From positions 1-55,853 of the forward strand of contig CAJJBU010000015.1 of NCBI GenBank assembly GCA_905182495.1: a stretch of DNA of 55,853 bases. Direction: 5' to 3'. Origin of the DNA: Flavobacteriales bacterium UBA952. Lineage in GTDB: Bacteria > Bacteroidota > Bacteroidia > Flavobacteriales_D > Crocinitomicaceae. Under the pieces are notes generated by a model that was not told the DNA's origin, did no database searches, and saw only the letters and a program-made list of their open reading frames with translations. This document shows positions 28,212 through 38,849 of this stretch, in pieces; position 1 is the stretch's first letter, and each line of letters starts with the position of its first letter. Position numbers and translations under genes: made by a program.

Positions 28212-30530
28212 ATGAAAAAATTAAGTTTTGCATTTGTCTTTATGGCGATACAATTATTATCATTTGAAAGCTTTGCTCAGATATCTGAAATTGAGGTTAA
28301 GAATTCAATCACCCAATCTTCAGAGAAAGAACTTGTGGTTGAATGCTCTCGAATGCTTCAAGAAAATTTCTTTCATTACGCTGATTTAATTACAGACAAG
28401 CTACTAGAAATAAATCCTGAAAGCAGTAATTATAAATACCGAAAGGGATTTATTGAATTAACAATGCGCCAAGATTACTTGAAAGCAATTTCATTATTCT
28501 CGACCTCAACAGGTATTATTGAAAGGAATTATGACATGTACTCGACTAAGGAGGGATCTGTTCCTGCGGATATTTTTTATCACCTAGGTAGAGCCCATCA
28601 CTTAAATGAAGATTTCGAAAAAGCGACAAAGAACTATAATGAATTCCTAATTCAAACCCATAAAGGTTCTGAATTGATTGCATCTGCCAAAACAAGAATT
28701 GCGCAATGTAAGGTTGCTAAAGCTTTAATGGGATCACCAAAAGATGTTATTGTAGAAAACCTTGGAGATTCAATCAATACGCAGTATGCAGACTTTTCTT
28801 CGAATATATCTTTAGATGGTAGAGCATTGTATTTTACCTCTAGACGCCCTTGGGCCAATGCGGCATCGAACGGTTTTAAAGACCCCATGCTGAATCATTT
28901 TCCCGAAGATATTTACCAATCTGCATTGACAAGTGATGAAAAATGGTTCAGCCCAACGAGAATGGACATGTGTAAACCAAACTTAAATGAAGCCAGTGTG
29001 AGTGTTAGTATTGATGAACGTAGAGTCTATACTTACAACGATAAAAAAGGATTTGGTGATATTTATTTTAGTGACCTCAAAAATGGCTCATATAGCCCAA
29101 TAGCCCCTGTATCAAAATCAGGTGTTAACACAGAAACACGATGGGAAACACACTACACCGTTTCTCCTGATGGTAAAATGATCTTTTTCGTGTCTGATAA
29201 AGAAAGTGGATATGGTAAACGAGACATCTACTTTATGGAAAATAAAAATGGCGCGTGGTCAGAGCCTAAAAACATTGGCGGCACTATTAATTCTGTGTGG
29301 GATGAAGACTCGCCCTTCATGGGACTTGATAACAACGTTCTTTACTTCTCAAGCAATGATTCAACCAGTATGGGGGAATTCGATGTGTTTATGACCGTTC
29401 TAGATGAAAACGGGATTTGGTCGACGCCAGTTAATCTGGGCTACCCCATTAACTCTGTTGGCGATGACCTATTTTATACACATACTGCTGACGGAAAAAA
29501 AGCCTATCTCAGCTCTTTCAGAAAAGGTGGAAAAGGTGAAAAAGATGTCTATCGTATAAATGTAAACAGCAATGTTAGAAATATTGCTTTTTTAAACGGT
29601 GAAATCGTACATTCTCAAAACAAACAGATTCCAGAAGAATCATATATCGAAATCACGTGCCTAAACTGTGATGATAAAAACACAACCACATTAAAACCAC
29701 GTATACGAGATGGAATCTTTCTTTCCAAATTAGAAAAGTGCAAAGAGTACGAACTTGCATACTATTACAATGACCAAACGACTGATCCTTATACAGACAA
29801 GTTCTCTACCAATTGTGATCTAGCTTACGAGGAGATATACAAGCGCGTTTTATTAGACGAAGAAAACCAAGTTATCATACCATTCTTTGAATACTTACTT
29901 GAGGGAATTGTAGCAGACCGCAAATCAGGCGAAATGATACCAAACGCTAAGGTATTATTTTCAATTGGTGATGAAGAGGCAGAACGCTTAACTACAGATT
30001 CATTAGGCGCCTTTATTTCAGCACTGGTTGATCGAAAGTCTTTTGGTTATAAACTAGATTACACGGTGACTGTAAGCGCTGAGGGATACCTTCTGGCTAC
30101 TTATGAATTCAATACCACATTAGGCGCCGATTCTTTAATCAGTTTAACTTATTTGCTTGATAAGAAGGAAATTGGAACAGATTTAGGACCATTTATGATT
30201 TATTATAACTTCGACAAATTTGACATTAGAGAAGATGCGATGGTTGAGTTAAATAAAGTCGTTAAAATAATGAACGAAAATCCTGAAGTAAAAATAGAAC
30301 TAGGCTCTCATACAGATTGCAGAGGTTCTTCTTCATATAACTTAAGATTATCAAAGAAAAGAGCAAAATCTGCTGCTGGATATATTGCTGAAAGAATCAC
30401 CAATCCTGATAGAATTATATCAAAAGGATATGGAGAATCTAAACTCATTAACGACTGTAACTGTTCCTCAAGATGTTCCAAAGAGGATCACCAATTCAAT
30501 CGTAGAACGGAGTTCATTATTATTCCATAG
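28212..30530 (+). CDS. PorE-like OmpA family protein (TPR, propeller, CRD, OmpA)
   Basis: A 772-residue envelope protein with signal peptide MKKLSFAFVFMAIQLLSFESFAQ. Domain order: TPR-like helices (about 35-165, 'DIFYHLGRAHHLNEDFEKATKNYNEF'), PD40/WD40-like propeller blades (about 185-460, 'SPDGKMIFFVSDKESGYGKRDIYFM'), a carboxypeptidase-regulatory-like domain (about 560-635) and a C-terminal OmpA peptidoglycan-binding domain ('SHTDCRGSSSYNLRLSKKRA', with the Asp and Arg that bind diaminopimelate). This order matches PorE of the T9SS, which couples the machine to the cell wall. PorE is a lipoprotein, however, and here no lipobox Cys is present. It may be a paralog with another role. Confidence 0.85.
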   Translation: MKKLSFAFVFMAIQLLSFESFAQISEIEVKNSITQSSEKELVVECSRMLQENFFHYADLITDKLLEINPESSNYKYRKGFIELTMRQDYLKAISLFSTSTGIIERNYDMYSTKEGSVPADIFYHLGRAHHLNEDFEKATKNYNEFLIQTHKGSELIASAKTRIAQCKVAKALMGSPKDVIVENLGDSINTQYADFSSNISLDGRALYFTSRRPWANAASNGFKDPMLNHFPEDIYQSALTSDEKWFSPTRMDMCKPNLNEASVSVSIDERRVYTYNDKKGFGDIYFSDLKNGSYSPIAPVSKSGVNTETRWETHYTVSPDGKMIFFVSDKESGYGKRDIYFMENKNGAWSEPKNIGGTINSVWDEDSPFMGLDNNVLYFSSNDSTSMGEFDVFMTVLDENGIWSTPVNLGYPINSVGDDLFYTHTADGKKAYLSSFRKGGKGEKDVYRINVNSNVRNIAFLNGEIVHSQNKQIPEESYIEITCLNCDDKNTTTLKPRIRDGIFLSKLEKCKEYELAYYYNDQTTDPYTDKFSTNCDLAYEEIYKRVLLDEENQVIIPFFEYLLEGIVADRKSGEMIPNAKVLFSIGDEEAERLTTDSLGAFISALVDRKSFGYKLDYTVTVSAEGYLLATYEFNTTLGADSLISLTYLLDKKEIGTDLGPFMIYYNFDKFDIREDAMVELNKVVKIMNENPEVKIELGSHTDCRGSSSYNLRLSKKRAKSAAGYIAERITNPDRIISKGYGESKLINDCNCSSRCSKEDHQFNRRTEFIIIP

Positions 30531-30551
30531 CATTCAATTGCGCTTAAGTAT

Positions 30552-31388
30552 ATGAATATAAAACTCAAGAATCCTCTTTGCGTTTTTGACTTGGAAACTA
30601 CGGGTCTTCAAATCACAAAGGATCGTATCGTTCAAATTGCTATTCTCAAGGTTCACCCTGACTCCTCGCAAGAAGAACTTAATCTAATAGTGAATCCTGA
30701 AATGAATATCCCACAGGAGGTTATAGACATACATGGAATCACGAATGAAACCGCACTACAGGCACCAACCTTCAAAGAAGTAGCCCAAGAGGTTAAGGAC
30801 TTTATAGGCGATTCGGATTTGGCAGGTTTCAATTCAAATAAATTTGACATACCTGTGCTTGCTGAAGAGTTTTTACGCGTCGGGTTAGAATTTGATCTTA
30901 CACATAGAAGCTTCATTGATGTTCAAAATATCTTTCATAAGATGGAGCAAAGAACATTAGTTGCTGCCTATAAATTTTACTGCGAAAAAGAACTCAAAAA
31001 TGCTCACGATGCAATGCATGATACCAAAGCTACATGGGAAGTCTTAGAGAAGCAACTCGATAAATATGATATTGGTTGCAATGTGACTGCTTTAGCTGAT
31101 TTCTCTAGAGCAGGAGCCAATAAGGTTATCGACATGGCGGGGCGTATCGCTTTAAATAGCAAAAATCAAGTAATTTATAATTTCGGGAAGCACAAAGGAA
31201 AAACAATAGAAGAGATTTCCATAAACGAACCTGGTTATTACGGTTGGATGCTTGAAGCTGACTTCCCTCTTTATACTAAGTCCGTGCTCCGTAAGGCAAT
31301 GAATGACTTAAAAGAAAAAAGAAGAGCCAATTCAGAAAAAAATATGGGTAAAAAACTGGATGACTTACAAAAGAGATTTAATTCATGA
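30552..31388 (+). CDS. 3'-5' exonuclease, DnaQ/epsilon-like (DEDDh)
   Basis: A 278-residue exonuclease. The Exo I motif is 'CVFDLETTGLQITKDRIVQIA' (D and E metal ligands), Exo II is 'LAGFNSNKFDIPVLAEEF' and Exo III is 'NAHDAMHDTKATWEVL' (H and D), so it belongs to the DEDDh class like DnaQ. A C-terminal extension of about 90 residues ('VIYNFGKHKGKTIEEISINEPGYYGWMLE') resembles the small domain found on exonuclease X-like proteins. It does not carry polymerase. Its stop overlaps the ATG of the next gene (ATGA), so the two are translationally coupled. Confidence 0.9.
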   Translation: MNIKLKNPLCVFDLETTGLQITKDRIVQIAILKVHPDSSQEELNLIVNPEMNIPQEVIDIHGITNETALQAPTFKEVAQEVKDFIGDSDLAGFNSNKFDIPVLAEEFLRVGLEFDLTHRSFIDVQNIFHKMEQRTLVAAYKFYCEKELKNAHDAMHDTKATWEVLEKQLDKYDIGCNVTALADFSRAGANKVIDMAGRIALNSKNQVIYNFGKHKGKTIEEISINEPGYYGWMLEADFPLYTKSVLRKAMNDLKEKRRANSEKNMGKKLDDLQKRFNS

Positions 31389-31990
31389 AAATAATTTGTA
31401 TTGGACGGAATTATGCGGAACATGCGAAGGAAATGAATTCACCACTTCCCTCCTCTCCGATTTTCTTCATGAAGCCTGAGACATCATTATTACGAACGAG
31501 AGATTTCTTCTATCCGAAATTCACCAATGACCTACATTACGAATGTGAAATTGTTTTAAAGATTGACAAAGTGGGTAAAAACATACAGGAAAAATTTGCG
31601 AACACTTATTATTCTTCATTTACATTAGGTATTGATTTTACAGCTCGCGATCTTCAAAAAAATTGTAAAGAAAAAGGGCTTCCTTGGGAAATCGCTAAAA
31701 GCTTCGACCAAAGCGCTCCTCTTTCCAAAAAGTGGTTTCCAATAAAGGGAATTCAAGAAAACATTGATTTCGATTTAAAACTAAATGGTGAAATAGTCCA
31801 AGAAGGCAGCAGTAAGGATATGCTTTTTTCTTTTGATCAGATTATTTCTTATGTTTCAAAATATCTTACGCTGAAAAAAGGCGATTTAATTTTCACGGGA
31901 ACTCCTTCTGGTGTTGGGGAAGTGCAGATTGGTGATCATCTTAAAGCCTCTTTAATGGGGAAGGAAGTATTAAACTTCAATATCCGATAG
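31385..31990 (+). CDS. Fumarylacetoacetate hydrolase family protein
   Basis: A 201-residue short FAH-family protein. Conserved blocks: 'IICIGRNYAEHAKEMNSP', 'FFMKPETSLL', metal ligands in 'HYECEIVLKI', 'GIDFTARDLQ', and 'LIFTGTPSGVGEV'. Short members of this family act as acylpyruvase, oxaloacetate decarboxylase/tautomerase or related beta-cleaving enzymes. The exact substrate cannot be deduced. It overlaps the exonuclease gene by 4 bases, which hints at housekeeping rather than catabolic-island context. Confidence 0.9.
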   Translation: MKIICIGRNYAEHAKEMNSPLPSSPIFFMKPETSLLRTRDFFYPKFTNDLHYECEIVLKIDKVGKNIQEKFANTYYSSFTLGIDFTARDLQKNCKEKGLPWEIAKSFDQSAPLSKKWFPIKGIQENIDFDLKLNGEIVQEGSSKDMLFSFDQIISYVSKYLTLKKGDLIFTGTPSGVGEVQIGDHLKASLMGKEVLNFNIR

Positions 31991-34231
31991 TTATAGCTTA
32001 ATCAATTTTATAGCTTCCTGAGAATCATTAAACCTTAAATAATAGACACCAGGATTCAAGCCATTCATGTTCACATTATTGACCTTAGCTTTTAAGCTAA
32101 ATGTATCCTGACATTTGCCTGTAAGATCATAGAGGAATGCCGTTTTCCCTAAGGAGACTTCACTGATTTCAATTTTCAGAATATGCGTAACAGGATTTGG
32201 CCAAACCTTAAACTCGGCGTCCCTTACATTTTCATCAATACCAAGGTTCCCGCTGGCATTATCTTCTAAATAAAAAAGCCCCCCTAAATCCTGACCAATA
32301 AATAAATCCAAATGGTTGTCTGAATCAAGATCCCCTATAGCCGATGCACTGTAACCGCCAACGTTAATACCAAGGAACTCTTCATCTACATTTTCAAAAG
32401 ATTCACCATCTGCAATATGCCCATCAATTCCTTGAACAAACCTCAATCGACCATCAATAGAACCCACGATGGCAAATGTCGTGTCGTTTAAACCAAAAAA
32501 GCAGGGTACTGCATAGCCATTGGGCGTTGACTCTGATACATCAATTCCACCCAACAGCGATGTAACCAATTGAAAAGAAGGATTGAGTGCTGATCCTATA
32601 TTCTGATAATAAACAAGTTCACCGGTTTTAATACCAATGATTAAATCCAGTAGACCATCTTTATTCAAATCAAATAACTGAGGAGCTGCATAGAGTCCAT
32701 TTTGAATTACTGTATTGTTGTTATCCTTATAGTTTAATATAGGTGCAGCAAAAGCGGGAGTTGAACCGATTGAAATGTTTTCAAAGTATGCCAATGTACC
32801 ATCTTCGAAGCCTAAAAACATATCTTTTTTATTATCACCATTAAGGTCTCCAAACGTAGGTACAAATCTTAATCCCAAATTTAACTGCGATAGGTTTTGA
32901 AAATCTGAATCAACCAAAGTAAAACGAGGTTGCGTAGCCGTACCCATGTTTTTGTAGTAAGCAATACGGCTTTCTTTATTAAGTACTGCCTTGTATGCAA
33001 AGAAATTGGAGACCATCAAGTCGATGAGGCCATCTCCATCAACATCTGATAAAACAGGAATGGATCCAGTACCATGGTCAATCATGTCTCCCTGTAGAAA
33101 ATCTTTTGTCTGAAAAACGAAATTAGAAACCTCATTGCTTCCTGTGTTTTTTTTAGGAGGATATGTCATAGCATTTTCAGAAATATTCTTAGCATTTGGA
33201 GCAACGATCAAATCTTTGACCCCATCAAAATCAACATCGAGGTTGTAAGATGCAGGGAATAATTGCATATTGGCAGGAATGCTATTTGAGGGGAAAAAAG
33301 GGTCTGTTGAGACCATCGCAGAGTTTTGGTTTACAGAGTCCCCTCCATTAATCAGTAGATTTAGATTTGAGAATGCAACATCACCTAAAACGATATCCAT
33401 CACTCCTGAACCATCTATATCTAGCGCTAGTATAGTGGAACCCGAATGAGCTTTCAGTCCTGCTTCCTTCTTCGTGTCAATAGTTGGAGATTCAGGGTTA
33501 GGAACATTTCCAACAGAACAAGGTGTTGTATCGTCGTTTAAAAAAACAGAATTTGTGCTAACGTCTTCACGAAAAGTACCCCAACACTCATTCTTTAATT
33601 CAAAAATCAATGAATCAGCGTGGCCATACAAATCCATACTTTGATTTTGGTGGTACCGCAGGTATTCCCCACCAATATGAAAGGTCAATACATCTATATC
33701 TCCATCACCATCTACATCTGCAATTCCTGGGATATCACTAGAACTTACATACAAACTTAATGGCGTGCCCCAATTGTCAGAGTACAATAACTCTTTAGCC
33801 ACGATCCAAGACAGTCCATTAGAATTATCGCCAGTATTTCGATAAACCTTTAAACCACCAATCCCATACGCAAACAAATCTTTTCTTCCGTCGCCGTCGT
33901 AATCGATCGCAAATAAACGGTATCTCAAATCTTCTGGAAAAAGAGCTGCCGCTTGGGGATCGTAGTTGTAATGCGGAATACCTCCAAGAAGCTGATTTTG
34001 AGTAAAGACCTTTAATTGATTATTACTCCTGTCAAAAACCAATAAATCCAAATCACCATCAAAATCATAATCAATAGATGAAAACTGAGGATAATTCAAA
34101 CCGCCTGCCCAAGGCATTTCCAATTCCAGATTATTACTTGTGACCGAAATTGAATCCGAATATAAAAACTGAAATTGCCCCCATAAACAAGAAGGCGAGC
34201 ACAGAAATAAAATTAATTTGAGATAGTTCAT
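31991..34231 (-). CDS. Secreted FG-GAP/VCBS repeat protein with T9SS tag
   Basis: A 746-residue exoprotein, signal peptide MNYLKLILFLCSPSCLWGQ. About nine FG-GAP/VCBS repeats carry calcium-loop-like cores: DYDFDGDLDLLVFD, DYDGDGRKDLFAYG, DVDGDGDIDVLTFH, DIDGSGVMDIVLGD, DVDGDGLIDLMVSN, DLNGDNKKDMFLGF, DLNKDGLLDLIIGI, DLDSDNHLDLFIGQ. This suggests an integrin-like propeller fold. The C-terminal 75 residues form a type A sorting domain ('VWPNPVTHILKIEIS' to 'AIKLIKL'). It is convergent with the FAH gene with no gap, and divergent from the efflux operon. Confidence 0.92.
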   Translation of the reverse strand: MNYLKLILFLCSPSCLWGQFQFLYSDSISVTSNNLELEMPWAGGLNYPQFSSIDYDFDGDLDLLVFDRSNNQLKVFTQNQLLGGIPHYNYDPQAAALFPEDLRYRLFAIDYDGDGRKDLFAYGIGGLKVYRNTGDNSNGLSWIVAKELLYSDNWGTPLSLYVSSSDIPGIADVDGDGDIDVLTFHIGGEYLRYHQNQSMDLYGHADSLIFELKNECWGTFREDVSTNSVFLNDDTTPCSVGNVPNPESPTIDTKKEAGLKAHSGSTILALDIDGSGVMDIVLGDVAFSNLNLLINGGDSVNQNSAMVSTDPFFPSNSIPANMQLFPASYNLDVDFDGVKDLIVAPNAKNISENAMTYPPKKNTGSNEVSNFVFQTKDFLQGDMIDHGTGSIPVLSDVDGDGLIDLMVSNFFAYKAVLNKESRIAYYKNMGTATQPRFTLVDSDFQNLSQLNLGLRFVPTFGDLNGDNKKDMFLGFEDGTLAYFENISIGSTPAFAAPILNYKDNNNTVIQNGLYAAPQLFDLNKDGLLDLIIGIKTGELVYYQNIGSALNPSFQLVTSLLGGIDVSESTPNGYAVPCFFGLNDTTFAIVGSIDGRLRFVQGIDGHIADGESFENVDEEFLGINVGGYSASAIGDLDSDNHLDLFIGQDLGGLFYLEDNASGNLGIDENVRDAEFKVWPNPVTHILKIEISEVSLGKTAFLYDLTGKCQDTFSLKAKVNNVNMNGLNPGVYYLRFNDSQEAIKLIKL

Positions 34232-34312
34232 TCTCGAGTTTGTTTTTCAAATATAAATGATTTACGTGGCTATAACAATAATTAACATAGGCAAAACTCT
34301 TTTAAACTATTA

Positions 34313-34337
34313 TCATTGCACGTTTATTAAGCAATGA
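34313..34337. promoter_or_regulatory. Inverted repeat in the efflux-operon promoter region
   Basis: TCATTGC (34313-34319) and GCAATGA (34331-34337) are perfect seven-base arms with an 11-base spacer. A -7-like TATTTTTA follows at 34339-34346, so a bound regulator would block RNA polymerase. No regulator gene for it is adjacent. Confidence 0.4.
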
Positions 34338-34379
34338 CTATTTTTACCTCCCCAGCCTATAAAACTAAGTAACCGATAC

Positions 34380-35504
34380 ATGAAAAAAAATCAAATTATC
34401 CTATTCTTCCTTACGATTGGGATTACAGGTATTCTATATTTCATTGTTTTATCAAATAAAAAAGAAGAAATTAAGGAGAAAAAAGGAGTTGAAACCAGTA
34501 AATACATCTCAGTCGCACCCGTCAAAAATGAAAAAAGAGCACTAACGATAAGTTCTTATGGACAAATCACTGCGTTTACAGAGATTGATGTTGCTTTTGA
34601 AATACAAGGCAGGCTTCAACAAGGAGAGACTGTTTTAAAGCCAGGTAGCCGCTTCAAAAGAAATCAACTATTGTATAAAGTTGGATCAGAAGAGATGTTC
34701 TATTCACTAAACGCGAGAAAAGCACAACTCTCAAATCTTGTGATTTCTATACTTCCCGATATTTCTATTGATTATGCTGATACCTATCAAAAATGGAATG
34801 AATTCCTTAATGCGATAAAGCCTTCTTCTTTTTTACCAAACCTTCCTTCCTTTGATACTGAAAAAGAAAAGATGTTCATCACCTCTAAAGGTATTTATGG
34901 AGAATATTGGAATATTAAGAGTTTGGAAGAAAAAATTTCTAAATACATTTATTTGGCGCCCTTCGATGGTTCAGTGACCGCTGTTTATACGGAGCCCGGC
35001 TCTATTGTGAATCCTGGTGGCAGAATATCAAGAATATCAAACATCGAAAACATGGAAGTTAAATTACCCATACCCATTGATGCCTTGGACAAATTCAAAG
35101 CAAAAGGTGCCGTTACCTTTTTTAACGCAAAAGGAAATAAAATAGGTGATGGTAAGCTACTCCGTTTAGCGAGTGAATTGAACATGAACACGCAATCTAT
35201 CGATGCATACTATTCCATAAAGCCAATAAGTAAAGAAACTCTTTTGGCGGGTCAATATGTAACTGCAAGTATAAATAATCTTATCTCAGAATCTGTTGCG
35301 GTCATCCCCTCTTCGGCTGTTAAACAGAATAAGGTGTATGTCATAGAGAACTTTCAATTAATACCAAAAGATATTCGCATTTTAAGTCAAAAACAAGATT
35401 CTCTTTTTGTTGAAGGCTTATCCAATGAGGATACCCTTATTGTTCAATACCGACTGCCATCAAAAGATATTAAAAAGTACATCGGAATCACCCAAGAAAA
35501 ATGA
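34380..35504 (+). CDS. RND efflux periplasmic adaptor (membrane fusion protein)
   Basis: A 374-residue HlyD/AcrA-type adaptor. One N-terminal membrane segment (IILFFLTIGITGILYFIVL) anchors it in the inner membrane. The beta-barrel/lipoyl half-motifs are 'ISSYGQITAFTEIDVAFEIQGRL' and 'IYLAPFDGSVTAVYTEPGSIVNPGGRISRIS', around a short alpha-hairpin. It bridges the pump and the TolC-like channel. The stop overlaps the pump start by 4 bases (ATGA), which marks the first gene of the three-gene operon. Confidence 0.92.
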   Translation: MKKNQIILFFLTIGITGILYFIVLSNKKEEIKEKKGVETSKYISVAPVKNEKRALTISSYGQITAFTEIDVAFEIQGRLQQGETVLKPGSRFKRNQLLYKVGSEEMFYSLNARKAQLSNLVISILPDISIDYADTYQKWNEFLNAIKPSSFLPNLPSFDTEKEKMFITSKGIYGEYWNIKSLEEKISKYIYLAPFDGSVTAVYTEPGSIVNPGGRISRISNIENMEVKLPIPIDALDKFKAKGAVTFFNAKGNKIGDGKLLRLASELNMNTQSIDAYYSIKPISKETLLAGQYVTASINNLISESVAVIPSSAVKQNKVYVIENFQLIPKDIRILSQKQDSLFVEGLSNEDTLIVQYRLPSKDIKKYIGITQEK

Positions 35505-38500
35505 GGAAACTAATTACTTTTTTTGTCAATAGACCCGTTTGGGGTAATGCATTTATTGCCATTGTTGTCATCTTTGGGCTATTTGCGTTATTCAACACCA
35601 AAAAATCTTTTTTTCCTGAACTCGACCCACAAACAATCATCGTTTCTGTATTTTATCCTGGAGCCTCTCCAACAGAAATGGAAGAAGGTGTCACTATTAA
35701 AATAGAACAAGCCATCAAGGGGCTTTCTGCGATTGAAGAGATCAATTCAACCTCCTCCGAAAACAGTGCATCGGTTAGAATAAAAGCGTATCAAGATGCA
35801 AACATGGATGAGCTATTAAGTGAGGTGGAAAATTCTATTAATTCTATTAATTCATTGCTGGCGCTGAAAAACCCATATTGAATAAGTTAACCTCGGGAGG
35901 TATGGGCAGTGTGGTTTCTTTCATTGGTATCTCAGCAAAAAACGAATCTATTACAGATATAGCTCTTGTGGACCTTGCTACAAAAGTTGAACAGGATTTG
36001 CTCAACACCAAAAACATCACTGAAATAGTAAAAATGGGGTTCCCTACTAAAGAATTCGCTATTAATATTCGTGAAGATGATATGGTTCGCTATAATACAT
36101 CGTTTCAAGAAGTTTCAGTTGCTATTAGTAGTCAAAACCTAAATATCACAACCGGTTTAATTCGAGGTAATTCGCAAGACATGAGCATTCGCTCAAACAA
36201 CCGTGTTTTAACCGCCCAGGAAATAGCAGAAATCACCTTAAGAACTACACAAGGCGGTGAAAGAGTTACGATTGGTGATGTTGCAGATGTCAATCTAGGC
36301 TACTCCGAAAGTTCTCAGAAATCTTCTTTTAATGGACTACCTGCAGTTTCCTTTCAAATCGAAAAAACAAAAGACCAAGACATTGAGAAAATATCCAACA
36401 CCTTACATGACTATCAAAAAAAGTTTAACGAAACAAATCCTGATTTCCAATTCGATATTTATTTTGAATTCAATGAGCTCCTTGAGGGAAGAATTGACTT
36501 ATTAACTAGAAATGGACTTACAGGATTGATACTTGTACTCTTGTTTTTAGGGCTGTTTTTAAATATCAAACTCTCAAGTTGGGTGGCATTCGGAATTCCA
36601 TTCTCATTTTTAGGGATGTTCATTTTAGGAACATTCTACGGAATCACCCTCAATATGATTTCTTTATTTGGTATGATTCTCGTTGTTGGGATTTTGGTAG
36701 ATGATGGTATTGTAATCGCTGAAAACATTTATGCCCATTTCGAGAAGGGAAAAACGGCCAAACAAGCAGCTATTGATGGCACCATGGAAGTCTTGCCTTC
36801 CGTTTGCACATCCGTTTTTACCACAATCGTCGCGTTTTCTGTTCTCTTCTTTGTCGAGGGCTTAGAAATGATGCGAGAAATGGCATTTGTTACGATTGCT
36901 TGTCTGATTTTCTCAATACTCGAGGGAATAATCACACTCCCCTCTCACCTCTCAAAAAAGACCGTTTTAGAAGACAACAAAGAACAACGATTCTCTACTA
37001 TGCTTGGATTGATATTAATCATTATTGGAATAGGCTCATTTATTTCAGGTTACTATCTATATCCTTCAGACCCAAGTTGGGATGTGTTATTCCCCGTCGC
37101 CTTGTTTTTGTTTGGGATTTACATAGGGTTGGCAGGATTTTCAAAATCACCCATTGAATCAAAGGTAAGAGCATTAGCAGATGCCTTCATCAAATGGATA
37201 AGAGATGATGTCTTTACTGGCTCAGTTGGTCTTTTAGTGGGTAAAAAAAGAAAGTGGTACCGATTCACCTTTTTCATCCCACTATTTTTTACTGTCTTTG
37301 TTATTTCTATGCTCATTAACGGAACGCTATCCGCTACCTTTTTTCCAAATATACAACCCGATTTCTTTACGTGGACAATCCCACCTGAACGAATGAAAAA
37401 GAAACGGAAAAATTCATTGAAGAAGCTACTCTTATATTAATAGAGGAAAACGACCGAATAAAAAAAGAGAGTGGTGACGAAATCATGACCTATTATACGA
37501 GTACAATCGGCTTTACACAAAATATTGGTCAAGCCGGAAATCACACTGGAGGTATTAGCGTATTTGTAAATGCCGAAGACTCTAAAACCCCACTTGACAC
37601 GCTTATGAACCGTATCAATAAAAGAATCAACAATCTTAACCAAGGTAAAATTGCTGAAGACCTCTATGTAGGAGGTTTCAATCGCTTTGGAAAAGAAATT
37701 GAGATTGGACTTTCTTCAAGCAATGATAAAAACCTCATGTCGGCAAGAGATTTAGTCAAAAAAGAGCTTAATGCCATGAACGGTGTTATCAATGTTAAAG
37801 ACAATTTACCACCCGGAAGAAATGAAATACAGCTCAAGATGAAACCTCAAGCGGAGCAATTTGGCATATCAAAAGGAGCGGTATTAACCCAAATAAGACA
37901 AGGTTTCTTTGGCCAAGAAGCCCAACGCGTCATTATCGGAACGGATGAAATTAAAATATGGGTACGTTACCCAATAGAAGACAGAAACAGCACATACGAC
38001 CTATTCGAAATGAAAATAAAAAATGCACAGGGGATGCGCATTCCATTAAGGGAAATATGTGAATATACGATGGGGCGAGCACCTGAAAGTTTAAAAAGAA
38101 GAAATGGTCAGCGTATTGTAAAAATAGATGCCGAAACGATTGACCCCGAAGAAGTCGCGACTATAAACACGGTGATATTTGATTCGATAATCCCGAAAAG
38201 CACCTCCTTGTTTCCCGACGTGGAAGCCTTAAAACTCGGACAATTTGAAAGAAGTCAGAAAACAGGTAATTCAATGCAATATGTTACCATAGTATTGATT
38301 TTCCTCATGTTTGTCATCTTGATGTTACATTTCAACAGTTTATCTCAGGCCTTCTTAATTATGCTGGTAATACCTTCGGGAATAGCAGGTTCTATTTTAG
38401 GACATGGACTTGTAGGCATACCCGTTTCAATACTCTCCGTCTTCGGTATGATTGCTTTAATTGGCGTTCTTGTAAATGACGCAATTGTATTTTTAGACCG

Positions 38501-38849
38501 ATACAACGGCCTATTAATTTCAGGTAAAAGTACGAGAGATGCGGCTATAGCGGCGGCTTCATCTCGTTTCAGGCCGATTTTACTTACATCGCTTACAACG
38601 GTAGCTGGTTTGTTACCTATGATTTCTGAGAAAAGTATGCAGGCACAATTCCTAATACCGATGGCTACTTCTATTGCATTTGGAGTGTTATTTGGAACCA
38701 TCTTTATTTTATTTTTCTATCCTTCTGCTATTTTACTTTGGAATGATCGTGTAAGATTAGGGAGACTTATTTTAACTGGAAAAAGAATAACAGATCTCGA
38801 AGCAGAACCTGTCTTTAAATTGAAAAAAAACACGGAACATGAAGCTTAG
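35501..38849 (+). pseudogene. RND efflux pump permease, two frameshifts
   Basis: The sequence encodes an AcrB-like inner-membrane pump of about 1115 residues once two frames are joined. Part 1 has 'FFVNRPVWGNAFIAIVVIFG' and 'PGASPTEMEEGVTIKIEQAI'. A shift at about 35850-35870 leads into 'NKLTSGGMGSVVSFIGIS'. A second at about 37389 is one missing G: restoring it gives PPGTNEKETEKFIEEATLIL. The rest includes 'LIALIGVLVNDAIVFLDRYN' with the proton-relay Asp of TM4 or its TM10 equivalent. 'MILVVGILVDDGIVIAENIY' in the first half holds the paired Asp residues. Everything else is conserved, so the pump is probably functional and the indels artefactual. Confidence 0.88.
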
